From Epiperipatus broadwayi (Eukaryota > Onychophora > Udeonychophora > Euonychophora > Peripatidae): a stretch of DNA of 64,000 nt. The translations under genes and the position numbers were made by a program. The notes beneath the pieces were generated by a model. That model was not told the origin of the DNA and did no database searches. It worked only from the letters and a program-made list of their open reading frames with translations. The stretch is from positions 703,501 to 767,500 of the forward strand of contig JAQFVV010006508.1 in NCBI GenBank assembly GCA_028023455.1, written 5' to 3'. The stretch's first letter is position 1. Every line of letters starts with the position of its first letter. Positions 29,289 to 42,527 of this stretch are shown here, one piece after another.

Positions 29289-29489
29289 TTGCAGAAGGTA
29301 TGCATGAATGGGATTTGGTCGAAAAACTATAATAAATATATGTAATTTTTTTAAAATAAGATTTAAAAACAATTTACCCACAAAACAGATAGAAAAATTA
29401 GTATTATTACTACTTCATATTGGAAGTCAAGTATTTTTAATATCATTTAGTATGCAAATGAATGGATCTTCATCTTTATGACATCTGTG

Positions 29490-30262
29490 ACACAAACATT
29501 CTATTAATTATGCATCCAAATGATCGTGAAAAGTTCCCATTGTTTCTTGTTGCATCATTTCGAAGAATCTCAAATCCTTTCAGTATTTTGGGCATGGATG
29601 CCTGTTTCAAGATTAATAAAATTGTGTTTTAAATAACACAGCAATGTTCATAACTGGCACTTCTCAGTTCTTCAGTTTTGTATGCTTTCCTTCAATCATA
29701 ATATATTGTCAAACCCTTGTTTACATTTTTCTTGATGGCTTCCATGAGATTTTTTGCTGTTCCTTCACTAATTCTAATGATGAAACTGTCATTGGTCTCT
29801 CTGAACAAGCCACTGAACATCAACTGTATGTGAAGCATGGGTCTGGTCTAGTTTTTCATTTTGGAAAAAAAGGCTTCCATTTATGTCAATGATTTTGTCA
29901 GGCTCTACAAATGTTTGACTTTCTTGTGAAAGCTTTGCACTCATGCAAACATCCAGCATGTAATTATTCCAATCAATCATTGTCTTATCTTTTAAGCCAA
30001 GTTCCATTTTGCCCCATTCTATGGAGATTAAGTTCTGTACCCAACTGATTGAAAAACTCTCCAACCATATTCCCTTACAAATGTTGATTCTATTATTACA
30101 TCCTTAAATGTTGCAATGGCATTGCCTGTCTGATATATAAATGTACAAGACCATCGGATACATATTTGGACATATTTTTGAGATGGCAAAATTCCTTTTT
30201 CTTGGAAATAAACCAATGCATCAGTTTCACTTGATGGAAGATTCCAAATGGTCATTATTTTG
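29490..30262 (-). pseudogene. Merlin (ISXO2-like) transposase pseudogene
   Basis: Minus-strand blocks appear in Merlin order. TIWNLPSSETDALVYFQ and KGILPSQK (30255-30170) match the N-terminus of the 9.9 kb fragment. MELGLKDKTMIDWNNYMLDVC (about 30025-29960) and FVEPDKIIDINGSLF carry the first catalytic aspartate. WLVQRD/RETNDSFIIRIS, GTAKNLMEAIKKNV and IYYD.RKAYKTEEL carry the second. INLETGIHAQNTERI (about 29620-29575) is the conserved third catalytic block. Frame changes occur near 30060, 29790 and 29650, with several stops. Merlin transposases are DDE enzymes for cut-and-paste movement. No terminal repeats were located. The zinc-ribbon/GSWF region is poorly preserved. Confidence 0.75.
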
Positions 30263-30821
30263 GACTGTTCAAAAAAAATAAATCAATTCAATTACGAGAA
30301 TTATACAATAGTGATGGAAAATGCAGTTATTTACTCACTTATAATGAAATCAATTCAGCAACAATTTAATTCCAAAGAAAATTCCCTATGATGAAAAAAA
30401 CACAATGGCAGTAACTGCATACAAAAAATGCAATAACAATTAAGCTGATATCAGAATGAAATCTTGACAATAACTGGCAAAACACAAAAAAATTAGATCA
30501 GATATAAGATAAGAAAAATAGGAGATATAAGATAAGAAAGATTGGAAACCATGTTCTTCTATGACATCAGGTAACAAAATACCAGATTTTAATTGAATTT
30601 ATTTGACCTATTTGCAATGGAATATTCATTGTGATTGTGAAAAAGTACCGGAAGTCTAATATGTGATGTGTTACAGGACTAATGTGTAAATAACATTTTG
30701 ACTATTTGTGCTTATTTGTGTTTTCTTCTTTTTTAATAAATTTGATCATATATTTTTAAATTGTGAAACATGTAATGCAGATATATGTGAGTTTTATAAC
30801 ATACATTTCATTAGCATTATA

Positions 30822-30981
30822 ATATAATATGGGGAATTTGAACACAGACATTCAAGCTCTCTTCAGCTATACACATTATTCCATACCAATTTATATACAT
30901 ATATACACACATGTCTTGCATAATAATGATTGAATAACTCAAGGGAGTTTCAATCTCAGTGTTCAAATCCCCTATATTACA
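30822..30981. repeat. small MITE-like inverted repeat (~160 bp)
   Basis: Arms of about 42 bp (30822-30863 and 30940-30981) share GGGRATTTGAACAC and a (A/C)TTCAAGCTCYCTT-like part, with roughly 80% agreement. The interior is AT-rich with TACACACATG. A partial relative of the left arm lies at about 54690-54745. Confidence 0.65.
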
Positions 30982-31016
30982 TTTAAACTCCAAGTATATT
31001 AATTATGCTTGCATTT

Positions 31017-32932
31017 CAACAATGATAGCTGGTAGAAAAAAGCAGCAATTGACCAATAAAATTTCAACTGAGACTAGATAATTTATGAAGAAAAGAAGGA
31101 ATATGAAGATATACAAAAATGATACATTAAAAAGGGTTGAATATCTCGAATTTTGTAAAATGGTGAGGAACAGAGTTGAATATGATATAAGAAAGTATAA
31201 CTGTGAACTAGCAAGAAAAGCTGTGGAAAGGAATAAAAGTGTCTAGGACTGTAAAACAATATTTTGGTGTTGGTAGAAAATTTATATCTGCAATAAGAAA
31301 AAAAGATGGAATTACTAATAAAAAGAGAGATAACATTATTAAATGGGTAGATGATTTCTATCAATAATTATATAGTAATAAAGAACAAGTACCTTCTATT
31401 TCTATTACTTTTTTGAATTGCCCAGAATTTTATATGAAGGAGTGAGACATGCAATTAATTGTATGAAAAAGAGTCTACAACTAAATATGTAATTATAATT
31501 GATATAATAAAAATATCAGATGAAGAAATAACATTTTTAGCAAAGTTATATACCATGTGTCTAAATTATGAAGATGTAAAAGATGATTGTAAGAATGCAG
31601 TATTAATATTATTATTTAAAAAAGGTGATAAAGAAAATATTAGAAATTACAGACTATCTGCCTTTTATCAGTTTTATACAAAATGTTTACCAAGATAATT
31701 ACAACTCACCTACAGAGAACATTAGATTTCCACCAACCAAGATAACAAGCTGTATTTAAAAGTGGTTTTAGTACAGTAGATCATAACCAAGTATTAAGAA
31801 AAGTTATAGAAAAAGAAAAAGAGTATGATATGCCATTATGCTTTGAATTTGTAGATTATGAAAAGTCATTTGATTCTATAAACATTCTTCAGTGATTAAA
31901 GCATTGGATCATCAAGATATGGGTCCAGTATATTGTCATATTTTAAAGAATATTTATAAAAATGCAACAGCAACAATTAGATTACATAATGATACTAGGA
32001 GAGTCTACATTAAGAAGGGTGTAAAATAGGGTGACTCCATATCTCCAAAAAAATTTACAGCAGTGCTGCAAGAAGTATTTTGTGAATTAATATAGGAAAA
32101 TAAATGAGTGAAAATAAATGGGGTTATTTAAGTCATTTAGATTTTGGAGATGATATAGTTGTTTTTTTTTTTTGCAAATAATGCTTTAGAGCTTGAGGAA
32201 ATGTTGCAGGAGTTATCAGATGAAAGTAGGACTAAAGATAAATGTTAAAAAGACTAAATTAATGTTTAATGGATTTTCTCAAAATAAGAAAATAAAGATT
32301 GATTACAATAACTTAGAAAAAGTTAACAGTTACAAATAACTTGGTCAGATTATTAATATAAATGGAAACATAATGGTTGAAATTATTCGTAGATTTAAAC
32401 TTGTTTGTAGTGATTTTGGTAGAAATAACTTGATACTAAAAGGAAATATGCCTATGTGTTTGAAAAGGAAGGTTTTTAATACATGTGTTTTACCAGTTTT
32501 TAGTTATGGATCTCAGACTTGGACACTTAATAGAAGAGCAATACAGAAACTTCAGACCACTCAAAGAAGTATGGATAGATGCATGGTGGGAGTAACATAA
32601 AGAGATTGAAAATGCAACATGTGGATAAGAGAACAAACAGGTGTTACTGACCTCATTGAAAAAATTAAAAGACTGAATTGGAGTTGGGCTGCACATATGC
32701 TAGAAAATATGATAACATATGGACAATTAAAATCTTAAACTGGAATCGAAGAGATTTTCAAAGTCACAGAAAGTGAGCACATGTGAAATGGATGCATGAA
32801 ATAAAAAAAGTGTGTAGGGGTACTGTGGGGAAGAGAAGCTAAAGATCAGAGAAAATGGAATAAACTTGGAGAGAGCTTCGTCCTGCACTGGATTGATAAT
32901 GGTTAATGATGATGATGATGATTGTCTGTAAT
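31017..32932 (+). mobile_element. RTE retrotransposon copy 3, 5'-truncated
   Basis: Similarity to RTE copy 1 starts abruptly at AACAATGATAGCTGGTAG (matching position about 6828 of copy 1). It continues to the 3' end GGTTAATGATGATGATGATG, so the endonuclease is missing and the tail is intact. Such 5' truncation is typical of LINE insertion. The TSD was not resolved. Confidence 0.88.
31085..32910 (+). pseudogene. RTE reverse transcriptase pseudogene (copy 3)
   Basis: The RT runs the full length of copy 3 but is broken. Surviving frames are 31459-31698 (CKNAVLILLFKKGDKENIRNY) and 32373-32600 (NNLILKGNMPMCLKRKVFN, then YGSQTWTLNRRAIQ). Motif A is recognisable as FVDYEKSFDSI near 31850. Motif B carries a stop (TAGGGTGACTC, near 32027). 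The FADD motif reads FGDD at about 32145 and is followed by an expanded poly(T) (about 32160-32172) that shifts the frame. Inactive. Confidence 0.85.
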
Positions 32933-33189
32933 TTATTAATGTGAATGCAGTAATGAAAATACATAAAATAACAAAAAAACAATATATTATTTTCTTAAAA
33001 CATATGCTTCAGTATTCACTTCTCCATTTTAAAATGAATAAAGTCACTTCACAATCTTATATAATAAAATGAATAATAACCATTTTATGTCAAACAATTG
33101 AAAAGAAAATAACTCAATTAGTCCATGCTTCAGTACAATGACACATACGTTTCTTAGAACTTTTTTTTTCTCAGTTCATATGAATGTGT

Positions 33190-33358
33190 GTGGTGAGACA
33201 TAAAATCATTATTTTTTCCTTTGTTATTTTCTACTCATACTCATATTATATTGGCTGAGAAGTTTTAAAATATATTTTATTCTCCAATAGCTTTTTCACA
33301 ACATTGTTAATTTTTTTCAATTCACACTTCTCATTTACACTCTTTGTCAATTAAAAAG
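33190..33358 (-). repeat. inverted copy of a Penelope 3' end
   Basis: The stretch with GTGTGTGGTGAGAC, AAAATCATTATTTTT, CCAATAGCTTTTTCAC and CAATTCACACTTCTC matches the left arm of the palindrome at 55.5 kb. It is therefore in inverted orientation to the Penelope coding remnant that follows. Partial inverted or tandem 3'-end copies upstream of the body are a known feature of Penelope-like elements. Confidence 0.6.
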
Positions 33359-33360
33359 CA

Positions 33361-34165
33361 TTTATTTGGGTGAGATATGTTGATGACAGCTTTGTTATTT
33401 GGCCATGTGGTAAGCATGATCTTAGATATTTTTTAAATCTCTTCACAACCACATCAAATGTATTATGAAAGTAGAAATTAATAATAATCTTCCATTCTTA
33501 GATATTTCAATTGATAGATAGAAGGATGGTACAATTTTTCATTTCATCACCATTTAGCAAAATTATTTTCAGTGACAAAAACATTTTTAGATAGAATTGA
33601 GAGACTTTCTTCTGACAGGCATTTTCACCTAAATACATATGCTACTAAAATAGGTTATTCATAATAGTTTTGATGACAGAATTATTAGTAGGATTTTCAA
33701 ATAATAAGATAAAATATTTAGATACTTCAGAAATTAAGACATTTCTGTCATATATAAAAAAAAAATTGATAAAGTGGTATTGCATTAAAGAAGAATATCC
33801 ACACAATTTATACTATATTTAAATAATTTATCAAATATTTCTATGCCTTAAAGATATATATATTTTGGGGGAATCTAATGTAATATGTGATATTTCTTAT
33901 AGAGTTGATTCAAAAGCATATGTTAACAGACCAATAGTAGAATTAACGTAAGAAAGAAAGAAAATATTTTGGAAGTTAAGAAAAATCCATTTCATCATTC
34001 ACACATAAAATTAACTGACCATAATGTCAATTCTAATAAAACACATATTTGGCCAAATAATGAATGTGACAAAAGACTGCTAAGAAAATCATTAGATATT
34101 TCTTAAAGACCCAAGATCATAAATGAGAAGTATAAAAGAGTGTCTGAATATCAGCATAAAATATA
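33361..34165 (+). pseudogene. Penelope-like RT/GIY-YIG remnant with intact YVDD
   Basis: The plus strand reads WVRYVDDSFVIWPCGKHDL (YVDD at 33376-33387), then INNNLPFLDISIDR after one stop near 33470. This is the standard motif C-D-E succession of Penelope RTs. The interval 33540-33960 is degraded. From about 33970 the C-terminus of the endonuclease domain is recognisable: RKNPFHHSHIKLTDHNVNS, NKTHIWPNNE, KRLLRKSLDIS, then a stop and RPKIINEK. Normal Penelope order is RT then GIY-YIG. The GIY-YIG core itself is not preserved, and the region between the two blocks is too short for a complete element, implying internal deletion. Confidence 0.75.
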
Positions 34166-35979
34166 TTATATACTAACTATATTGTGATTATATATTTTTT
34201 GTATTAAATTATTGTTTAAAGTGCACATTTCAATTGAGAAATCACAATATTCATTATAGATTATAATATAGTGGAATTTAAATTCAAAAATTTGTAACTT
34301 AAACTTTTTATCTTTTTATTATTTTAATAAATTTCCATATATTTTTTAATTAATGCATACTTTGATTCTCTTTTATAAGATATTCATTTATCTATTTTAT
34401 AAATTAAATTACTTATACATATTAATTCATATAATATACAGATGACATATTTGTTGGGTAGAATGACATATATAAACTGAGTTGCTTATTTACAAAATTA
34501 AATATATATTAACTTATGAAATTCATTGGTGCCTTATAAATTCATGAGTCTGTAATAATTTGTATTATTTTAAATTCACTTATGGAGCAAAATTAAAGTT
34601 ATTACATAGTGTAATGACTTTACATTTAAAAACAATTACTTAGGGTAACTTGTAAATTGACATTTAATTACGTTTAATTTCCTTTTATTTTTCTGTTTTA
34701 CATTGTTATTTATTATACTTTGGCAACCCATATGTTAGATATTTCTTCATAATGCTTTATGATAATAATAATTATTATTATAATTTAACGATAATTTATG
34801 GATAAATTACGCTACTAATGAAGTCGTGTTACCTGATATATATATATCGTTTGCTCATTTTAATAGGTTAATTTATTTATTATATTTTTGGTGTATAATT
34901 GTAAGGTTTGATTATTATAATCTTTATTATTAAAAATTCAGATATAATCTGTGCTATGATAAATTATACTTTAACTACCAAGAAGACAATTTTAATAAGA
35001 TATTTTGACTGTTACATTAGTTCCATTATAATATATAAAGCGATTTTCTTATTTAAAATAATATATATATATATATCTTGAATAATTATATATATATATG
35101 AATATTAATATCTTGAATAATTATTAATATATATATATATATATATTAATTAAAAATGTAAAATTTTTTTATATTTAAGAAATATATATATATAAATATT
35201 ATTTTAAAATGCTGTTTCTACGTGAATAAATAAACGATTTCTTTTTTCATAAAAAAATAAAACAAAATAATCATTTAATTTATATAAAAACATACACTTA
35301 TGATATATATATAAATAATAGATTGAAGAATTTATAACTTTTTTTTTAATTTACTAAAATGAAACGAATAACTTAAAATAGTATTTTTTTTTCATAAAGT
35401 AAAATATGAATTTTAATTTTCTGATAAAATAAAATGCAAATTATTTTAAGATTAAACATTTATTTTTAAAAAAAATCTCAAAAACTGCCGTTTATTTTAA
35501 TTTGATGCTATTCATAAACGACCACATATTTAACATTGGAAAACATTATATTTGATATTTAGCTATACAATAATTACAAACATTGTTTTTTTTTTTTTTT
35601 TTTTATAAAAGTGTTTCTATTTTAACTACAAATGCTGATATTATTAATGTTCATTGTTATTTTTAATATTGTGATAAAGTTGATCGTTGATCTCTTTAAA
35701 TACATTATTATTTTACAGTTATCTAACAGTTAATGAATAACTTGAGGTCAAAGCAGATAACAAACGTTCATGCAGTTTAATACTGATTTATTATTCTTCC
35801 ATTAGAATAATGTGAAATATTTTTTTTAAAATAAGTAAAATTTAAATTGAATGTTACTGAATTCAAAATCTAACATCTTGTAATAAATTCAATGGCATTC
35901 AGAGAAATGAGAAATCGATAGATCTAATATATATATCAACTATATATGTTAATTCTATAGATTCTTCAACAACCATGGA
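34166..35979. other. AT-rich DNA with short TA runs
   Basis: No gene is recognised. Around 35060-35150, TA runs alternate with two copies of ATCTTGAATAATTAT about 35 bp apart. A 20-nt poly(T) lies at about 35585-35604. Confidence 0.55.
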
Positions 35980-35987
35980 AATAATCT

Positions 35988-36090
35988 TGCATTGGTGGTC
36001 AAGAGGTCAGCGCGACTACCTTCCACTAGCAGGCAGTTGCCCGGGTTGCGGGTTTGTGTCCCGGCCGATGCAATGACACTTAAAAAAAAC
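35988..36090 (+). mobile_element. tRNA-derived SINE (copy 1)
   Basis: An 83-nt tRNA-like unit spans about 35990-36073. The 7-nt ends GCATTGG and CCGATGC can pair with one G-T. An A-box-like TGGTCAAGAGGTCAGCGC and a B-box-like GGGTTTGTGTCCC with a 7-nt T-loop sit at the correct spacing for internal RNA polymerase III promotion. The tail TGACACTTAAAAAAAA follows directly. The anticodon arm is weak, so this is a SINE head rather than a tRNA gene. Related copies lie at 52105-52205 (minus) and 55393-55495 (plus). Confidence 0.75.
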
Positions 36091-38547
36091 TATGAAATGC
36101 ATAATATAAAGAATAAATAATATTATTGATATAAACCAATGTGCATCCCATAATAAACATTTATAAGTTAAACATTTTACTGACTTTTACTACACTTTCA
36201 AATAAAGATTCTAACCAATCTATTAGTTACATCAAACATTAATTTATTCTAATATGATTTCTGGATTTTTTTATCGACATTTTAAAGTGCTGACTGGCTT
36301 AGTAACTATGTTATTGATAATGTTTCATTTCATCATATAAAATGTCAATGACAGCTAAATTGTTGATATCACTAGCCCTAGATGAGAATGATTCATGTTA
36401 TGTTGGATAGTGCACTTATTAAAGAGAACCCATAGTGCATTCTGAGTATATAATTATGAAAATATCATATATTCTTAACACTATCACTTTAAACCTTCAC
36501 TACACTTCTGATTTCTTGTTTTATTTTCTCATTGCTAAATTTATGATGTCAGAATACCAAAAAAAAATATTCTACTGCATATTGCTGTAGTCAATTTATT
36601 GATGCACTTATGCATTTACAATTTCTAAATTATTTAATAATTAAATTATTACTTATCACCTTTTGTTTCTGTAATAAGTCAATTATACTACATTTTTTAA
36701 CATAACTGTCAGAACTTGCTAATGTTTCTGAAGATACTTATACATGATTTCTATTGTCTGAAAAAATTTTAGGTTTACCCTCAAATAATTTAATTATCTA
36801 CACTATGATGTTATAGAACTTAGATTAATATATAATATATTGGACCAATGGAATTACAATGGAAGTAAATTAATAGCGAATAGTATAATCAGATCAATTG
36901 AAGCTCTTGGTAAATTAATCAACTTGTTGCAGGTAGACAAATATATATATTTTACATATGAGGAGATAATCAGATAGGGTTGTTAGATAACTTCAGACAA
37001 CATTCAGATGTTGGACCAAATCAAATTATTTGTCCTAACTGTTAAAACCTTTTGAGGCAAGCTCATCCAAATGTCAGATTCAAAAGATAAATCTCAGCAT
37101 GCATATTTTTCTAAGCCCAAGTTTTACAGTTTACTATAGAACATATGCTCTTCATCAATTGTAATAATAGAAAACATCTGAGTTTAAACTGTTTTGAACA
37201 TCCTGTTACAGTAAATAGTTGTAACAAATAATTTACCATATGTTTATTAGACTATGTGTTGTTATTGAATGTTTGTCATGTAATCAGTAACAATAATATA
37301 AATACAAACACTACACAATAAACACAGTCAATAGGATTAATTATCATAATAAAAGTCTTTGGCATTGTTTGTCACCATCCTAATAAAATAAAATGAAACA
37401 CCATTGGCTGATTCATTTTTTAAAATTTGTTCTCAATAGCATTAAAAGCAAAATCAACATGGTAAAAAATGGTATTCTGAAATAATTTGAGTGTGGCACT
37501 CCAGAAAAGTATCCAACATATATAAAATGAGACACCTTTTTATTCTTCCAGTAACTAAAATCAAGAAGTTGAGAATTAAATTTACTCATCTTTATAAGTA
37601 TTTGCAGTATTCTAACTATGATGTATTACATTCTCTGTCAGATTCCATTCATCCTTTTTACATTTTTATAAAACAATATATTCCTGATAACATAGATGGT
37701 TTTGAACTATAATTCAGAACTACAACTTCAAGATCCCTGTTCAGGGGAAGGAAAAGCTTAAAAATTTTACTGCATAGGTTAATTGTTCAGTTAAAAATTA
37801 TATTATATGAATCTTCCAGAAACGAAACATCAAGTACTTGAGACCAATACACAACATTTATTCTGAAGTGTATTAGGTGACACCATTAAAAATAGTAAGC
37901 CATGTATTAAGATTTTCAGTTAAGAACATGGATCAGACAAATACCAACATAAAACAAAATTAGGGATACTAATATTAAAAAAAGCAGAATATAATTGCAA
38001 ATATAACAACAAAAGTTTCAACAACAACAGTTTGTTATAAAATATAAACCACAACAAAAATAAAGTCATATGGATACAGTTTCAAATTTTATAATTATCC
38101 AAGATATATAAAAAAATTTGTTCTTAAAAAAAAATATCAGGATAGTAAAAGAATGAATCATTTTTAAACATTTGTATGTTTTAAACAATATTCTTCAAAA
38201 TATATATGTAAAAAAATCCCGTAAGAGGCACCATTTCAGCTTTTTTGTGCCTTAATACATTAATAATATTACAAATAGTTTGATCTACAGATCCACTGTA
38301 TAAAAATGCACTTGTGCTGTTATTAATAAAAATTAATGTTCTACAGTAACCTATTTTTAAGGTAAGCAAATTCAACTCATGATAGAAGCAAATATAAAGA
38401 TTTAATATTTTAAAAAATGTTTCTTAATAATATTAGATCATATGCGCAATTGATTAATTTCTTTGGCTATATAATGGTTGAAGTGAACAATATTAAAAAT
38501 CTAAGAAAAATTACAAAATAATTACACTTGTGTTGGTGATAAATAAA
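36091..38547. other. AT-rich DNA, nothing recognised
   Basis: A frame of 73 codons at 37491-37712 has a protein-like look (LSDSIHPFYIFIKQYIPDNI) but no family I recognise. It could be part of a decayed repeat from about 37370 to 38000. Nothing else was identified. Confidence 0.45.
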
Positions 38548-38559
38548 TCTATATCAAGT

Positions 38560-39075
38560 ACAAACTCTTCATACAGTAGTGCCATCTTTTGCCAACAAGA
38601 GCAATCAATGGATGCCAGAAGTCTTGTGCATAAAATCCCCATCTAGTGCCTACTCATCTAAAATCACCAGACTAGTTTCTGTCTTGTGGTCTTCGTCAGT
38701 GCAGAACATTATATCTGAGAGCACTGCACCTATATCTTAGGATCTAATGCAACCCTCTAGCAGCCACCTTTTAACTCTATTTAACTACAAAACTATGAGA
38801 ATGAAATTGAAAACACAATAATCCTAAGATTTAGGTGCAGTGCTCTCAGATACAAGGCTCCCCACTGATGAAGTCCACAAGCCAGAAACTAGTTTTGGGA
38901 TATTGGATGAATAGGCACTAGATAGGGATTTTATGCACAATCCTTCTGGCATCCATTGATTGCTCTTGTTGGCACAAGATGGCACTATTGTATGGAGAGT
39001 TTTGCTTTGTTTTGAATTGTTTAATAACAATTATGTGTTAGTATGAGATAGTGATCATGTGATGTTTAGTGTTTT
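38560..39075. mobile_element. palindromic family 2, copy B
   Basis: The left arm (about 38560-38742) and right arm (about 38820-39012) are reverse complements. They carry CTCTTCATACAGTAGTGCC, CAATCAATGGATGCCAGAAG, and the GAGAGCACTGCACCT / AGGTGCAGTGCTCTC pair nearest the 77-bp spacer. An outer right extension to about 39075 (AGTGATCATGTGATG) is shared with copies A and C. A possible imperfect duplication, TATATCAAGTA at 38549 and TATATACCAAGTA at about 39076, flanks it. No coding capacity. Confidence 0.85.
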
Positions 39076-39560
39076 TATATACCAAGTATGTTTGTTGATA
39101 TGCAAATGTTTTTTTTTTCTTGTATTGATTTGCCATTTACTTTAGAGATTAAAGACGAAACTGAAAATGACTTATGAATAGTCAAAAAAATCATTTAGCT
39201 AATAACCTCATCAGAATAATTTATTCCAATATCACTCAATATAAAAACTAACAGTGATGTAAGAATTTGTGATAATTATCAATAAACAATATGTAGAACA
39301 TAATGACCTAATATCTTTTACAATCAATAAAATGTATTCTCTTCACATTAAAAGAAGGAAAGGTCTTCACACAAATTGACTAAAGAATTCAAACTTGCTG
39401 TATCCTCTTGATGACTAGTCTATAATCATTTTAACAGTTATAATACACAAATATTCATTTAAATGGACTATCTGTAATTGTAATATGAAAGGGTTATCAT
39501 TTACATCTGAAATATTATAGTGAGTACAAGGTCAACTTGTTCTTGTAATACTTAGGGACA

Positions 39561-39683
<123 letters not shown>

Positions 39684-40431
39684 TAGATTTTTTATGTTTG
39701 TTAAGAATCCAAAATCATTTTGGGAATGTAACTATGAGAAAAGTAGAAAGCTGCAGCTATTATCCTATTCTTATGGAAATACATATTTGTTAGTATTTTT
39801 TATTTAAAATATAAAATATTATGCAAGAGATATCCACACAACAACATAAAAAGTGTAAGCAAATAAAAAGGTACCAAATCTTATAAACAAGAGTAAACCA
39901 TTTTTAAAATTGAAATGACTGTTTAAGGCCACTAGCCATGCATCTCCAAAGACATACACATGCTAATATTAATTTTATTCATAACTTCTGGTCTCACACA
40001 TTATCAGTTCTTCATTTCAACAAAAAATTTTATTAACAATAAATAGTGATTACATCCTGATAAAAGAAAAATAAATAAATAAATTGTACAATAACATGAT
40101 TATATAATGTTCAGTTTTCCAACTCACTAGATGCTTCCCAGAAGGTGATTTTTTGGTTAAGGTTAGAGGGCATGATCGGGTTACAAAGTTGTAGGTATTT
40201 TACTACCAATGCTATCCATGAACTGGAAAAAATCAGAGGATGATCAGTCGGTGTAATTTTTTTATTAATGTTGGAGTATCTGCAAGAGAGGATATAGAAG
40301 GTGTTGTGGGTTTATTGTAAAATGATTGCCTGTATTAAATGGAATGACAGTCCATTGTACCTTCACAGTTGTTGAATACCTCAGAAGCTAATAGCAACTG
40401 CCCATCTTCTCCAGAGAAGTTTGGTGCATAA

Positions 40432-41420
40432 TCAGTTAATTTTATTTTGAAACTGTTTGGATATTTTAATGAATGGAAGATAATATGAGATTTTTGTCAT
40501 TATGATCATATTGAAAAGACCAACCTTTCTATATAATGAGAGGTATACTCTAGAGAGTGAAGTGGTGATGACTTCAGTAGGTTGGAGGATTGCGTCTCGA
40601 ATCTCTCTTGCCATTACAGTTGGAGGTTTGAAGATTGGGAAATCAAGATATCTTTGGGATTTAGCAGAAAAGAGGGAGTTAATTTGTTTATCAGACATTA
40701 TCTTCCAGATGGAAGATTTGTTAAAATTTATTTGTAAGCCGTGTTTCATTGTATTTCTGTTTAAGATGTTAATGAGATAGGGAAAGTATTTAATGGTGGG
40801 AAGCACAACCATGATGTCATCTATATATGCAAATACATTGAAATTTTTATTGAGAGAGGGAAGGAATATTTCTGGGAGGCTTTTTTCTATATCCATCACA
40901 AAAGGGTTGATGTATGCTGAGAAGAAAACAGCACTGAGTGGAGATCCTTGAGAGATCAACTTGTATGGCTTGAAACCTGATGTGATCTTGCTATCAAGAT
41001 AGAGAAAAATCTCTCTGTTGCTGAGCAGATTGCTGACTATGTGAACAATCACGGATGCAATGTCACATTCTGCTAGAATATCCAGGAGGGTGTTTATCTG
41101 GACCAAATCAAATGTCACCACAACATCCAGTTGGACAGCAATAGGTTTGGATTTATGATGTACTCTGTTATAATTGAACAGTGCAGTTATGTTGGTCATA
41201 GCATGCAAGGTTGATGATCCTTTTTTTCCATATTGGTTTGGAGAGATATGGTGATGAATTTGAGTTTGGATTTGATCTTTAATAACTGACTCAATTATCT
41301 TGCTAAACAATGGGATCATGGAAATTAGCCAGATAATGTTAATGCCATTTAGTGTTTTTTGCTTTTTTAATAAAAGGCATGAGTGTCACTGGGTAAAGAT
41401 CTATTATGTTTCTGTTACTG
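40432..41420 (-). pseudogene. LINE reverse transcriptase (295-codon open frame)
   Basis: The open frame 41319-40432 covers much of the RT domain. The finger region has SKIIESVIKDQIQTQIHHH then NQYGKKGSSTLHAM. Motif A is degraded to VQLDVVVTFDLV. Motif B is intact as ISQGSPLSAVFF. Motif C is FAYIDDIMVVLP, with both aspartates, at about 40816-40827 on the opposite strand. KHGLQINFNKSS is motif D/E. Upstream of the ATG, coding-like sequence (NIIDLYPVTLMP) continues in other frames to about 41420. Downstream, short pieces reach about 40130. A full element RT would be longer, so the gene is broken at both ends. Confidence 0.85.
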
Positions 41421-41923
41421 GAGGCTAGGTGATCAATCATTTTTTAATAATTGGAACAGTGAATTGACTTAGTTGTTTGAGAAGGAAATTTGGGATGACA
41501 TGAAGGCCAGGATGAATGATGTCAGGAGGGAAGTTATCTAATTTTGATTTGAATTTAAGTGATGCAAGGTTTGCCCAGATCCCCAGAATCCAACCAGCTG
41601 ATTATAGGTGGAACTCCATCTTTTTGTATTAATTGGCAGATTTGTTGGCTGATGTGCTGCATCATTGGAAAGCCAATGATATTGGTTCCATTAGTATTAA
41701 TGAATATGAGAGTGATTTTTTTTTATTGTACCCGAGTCCCCATCTGAGGTAGTCTTTCATCCAGCAGTGTTGTTGTGATAAGAAAAAATTGGATCTTCTG
41801 ATGGATATACATTCTGCAAGGGACTTTTGCTTGATTTTGTAGAGATTTTTAAGGGAGATATTTTTTTCTGTATTTGTGAAATTTTGTTATAATGATTAAA
41901 GTTGTATATTAATATCTGTTAGG

Positions 41924-42491
41924 TCATTTAGAACTCCCTTTGGTCCTTTGATTTTTTTTGGTGTGGTGATTTAATATGGACTGTATGATTCCGATAAAGA
42001 AAAACCAGCCGTCCTCTGCAGGAAAGGAAAGAATGTTTATTTTCTGGAAATAGATGTATGCCTCAGACACTATCACTTCAGTCATGTTTGATTGAGCGAT
42101 CATGTGCATGGTTTTCCCAGATCCATCAATATGTATAGGGAATGAAATAGATCTAAGTTGTAGGATCAGAGCCATATAATCGGAGAAAGCAACAGGGGCT
42201 AAGGCTGCATCAAGGTTGAAATGGAGATCTGGAGTGTAGTATACCAGATCAGTCAATGACTTTTTAGTTTTAGTATAGAAAGAGTAGGCTTCTGGAAAGA
42301 AGAAGCCCTCTCCACACATTAATCTGTGATTTATTAGATGCAAAAATTTCTTGTTGAAGTCATTGCATGTGGTGTTAAAGTCTCCCAAAAGAATAGTAAG
42401 AGATGCACTGTTAGCATTGATGGCATTTAGGGTATGGATTATTTTTGAAATATTGTGAGGTGTGTTTGGCTGTATATATACATACATATAT

Positions 42492-42527
<36 letters not shown>

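Noticed and set aside
35988-36075. Functional tRNA gene
   Set aside because: The anticodon stem does not pair properly, and the unit continues into a SINE tail shared with two other copies.
38181-38375. Minus-strand frame with a GSVDQ phrase recalling transporter ATPases
   Set aside because: Too short, no Walker motifs, and the surroundings are AT-rich non-coding DNA.
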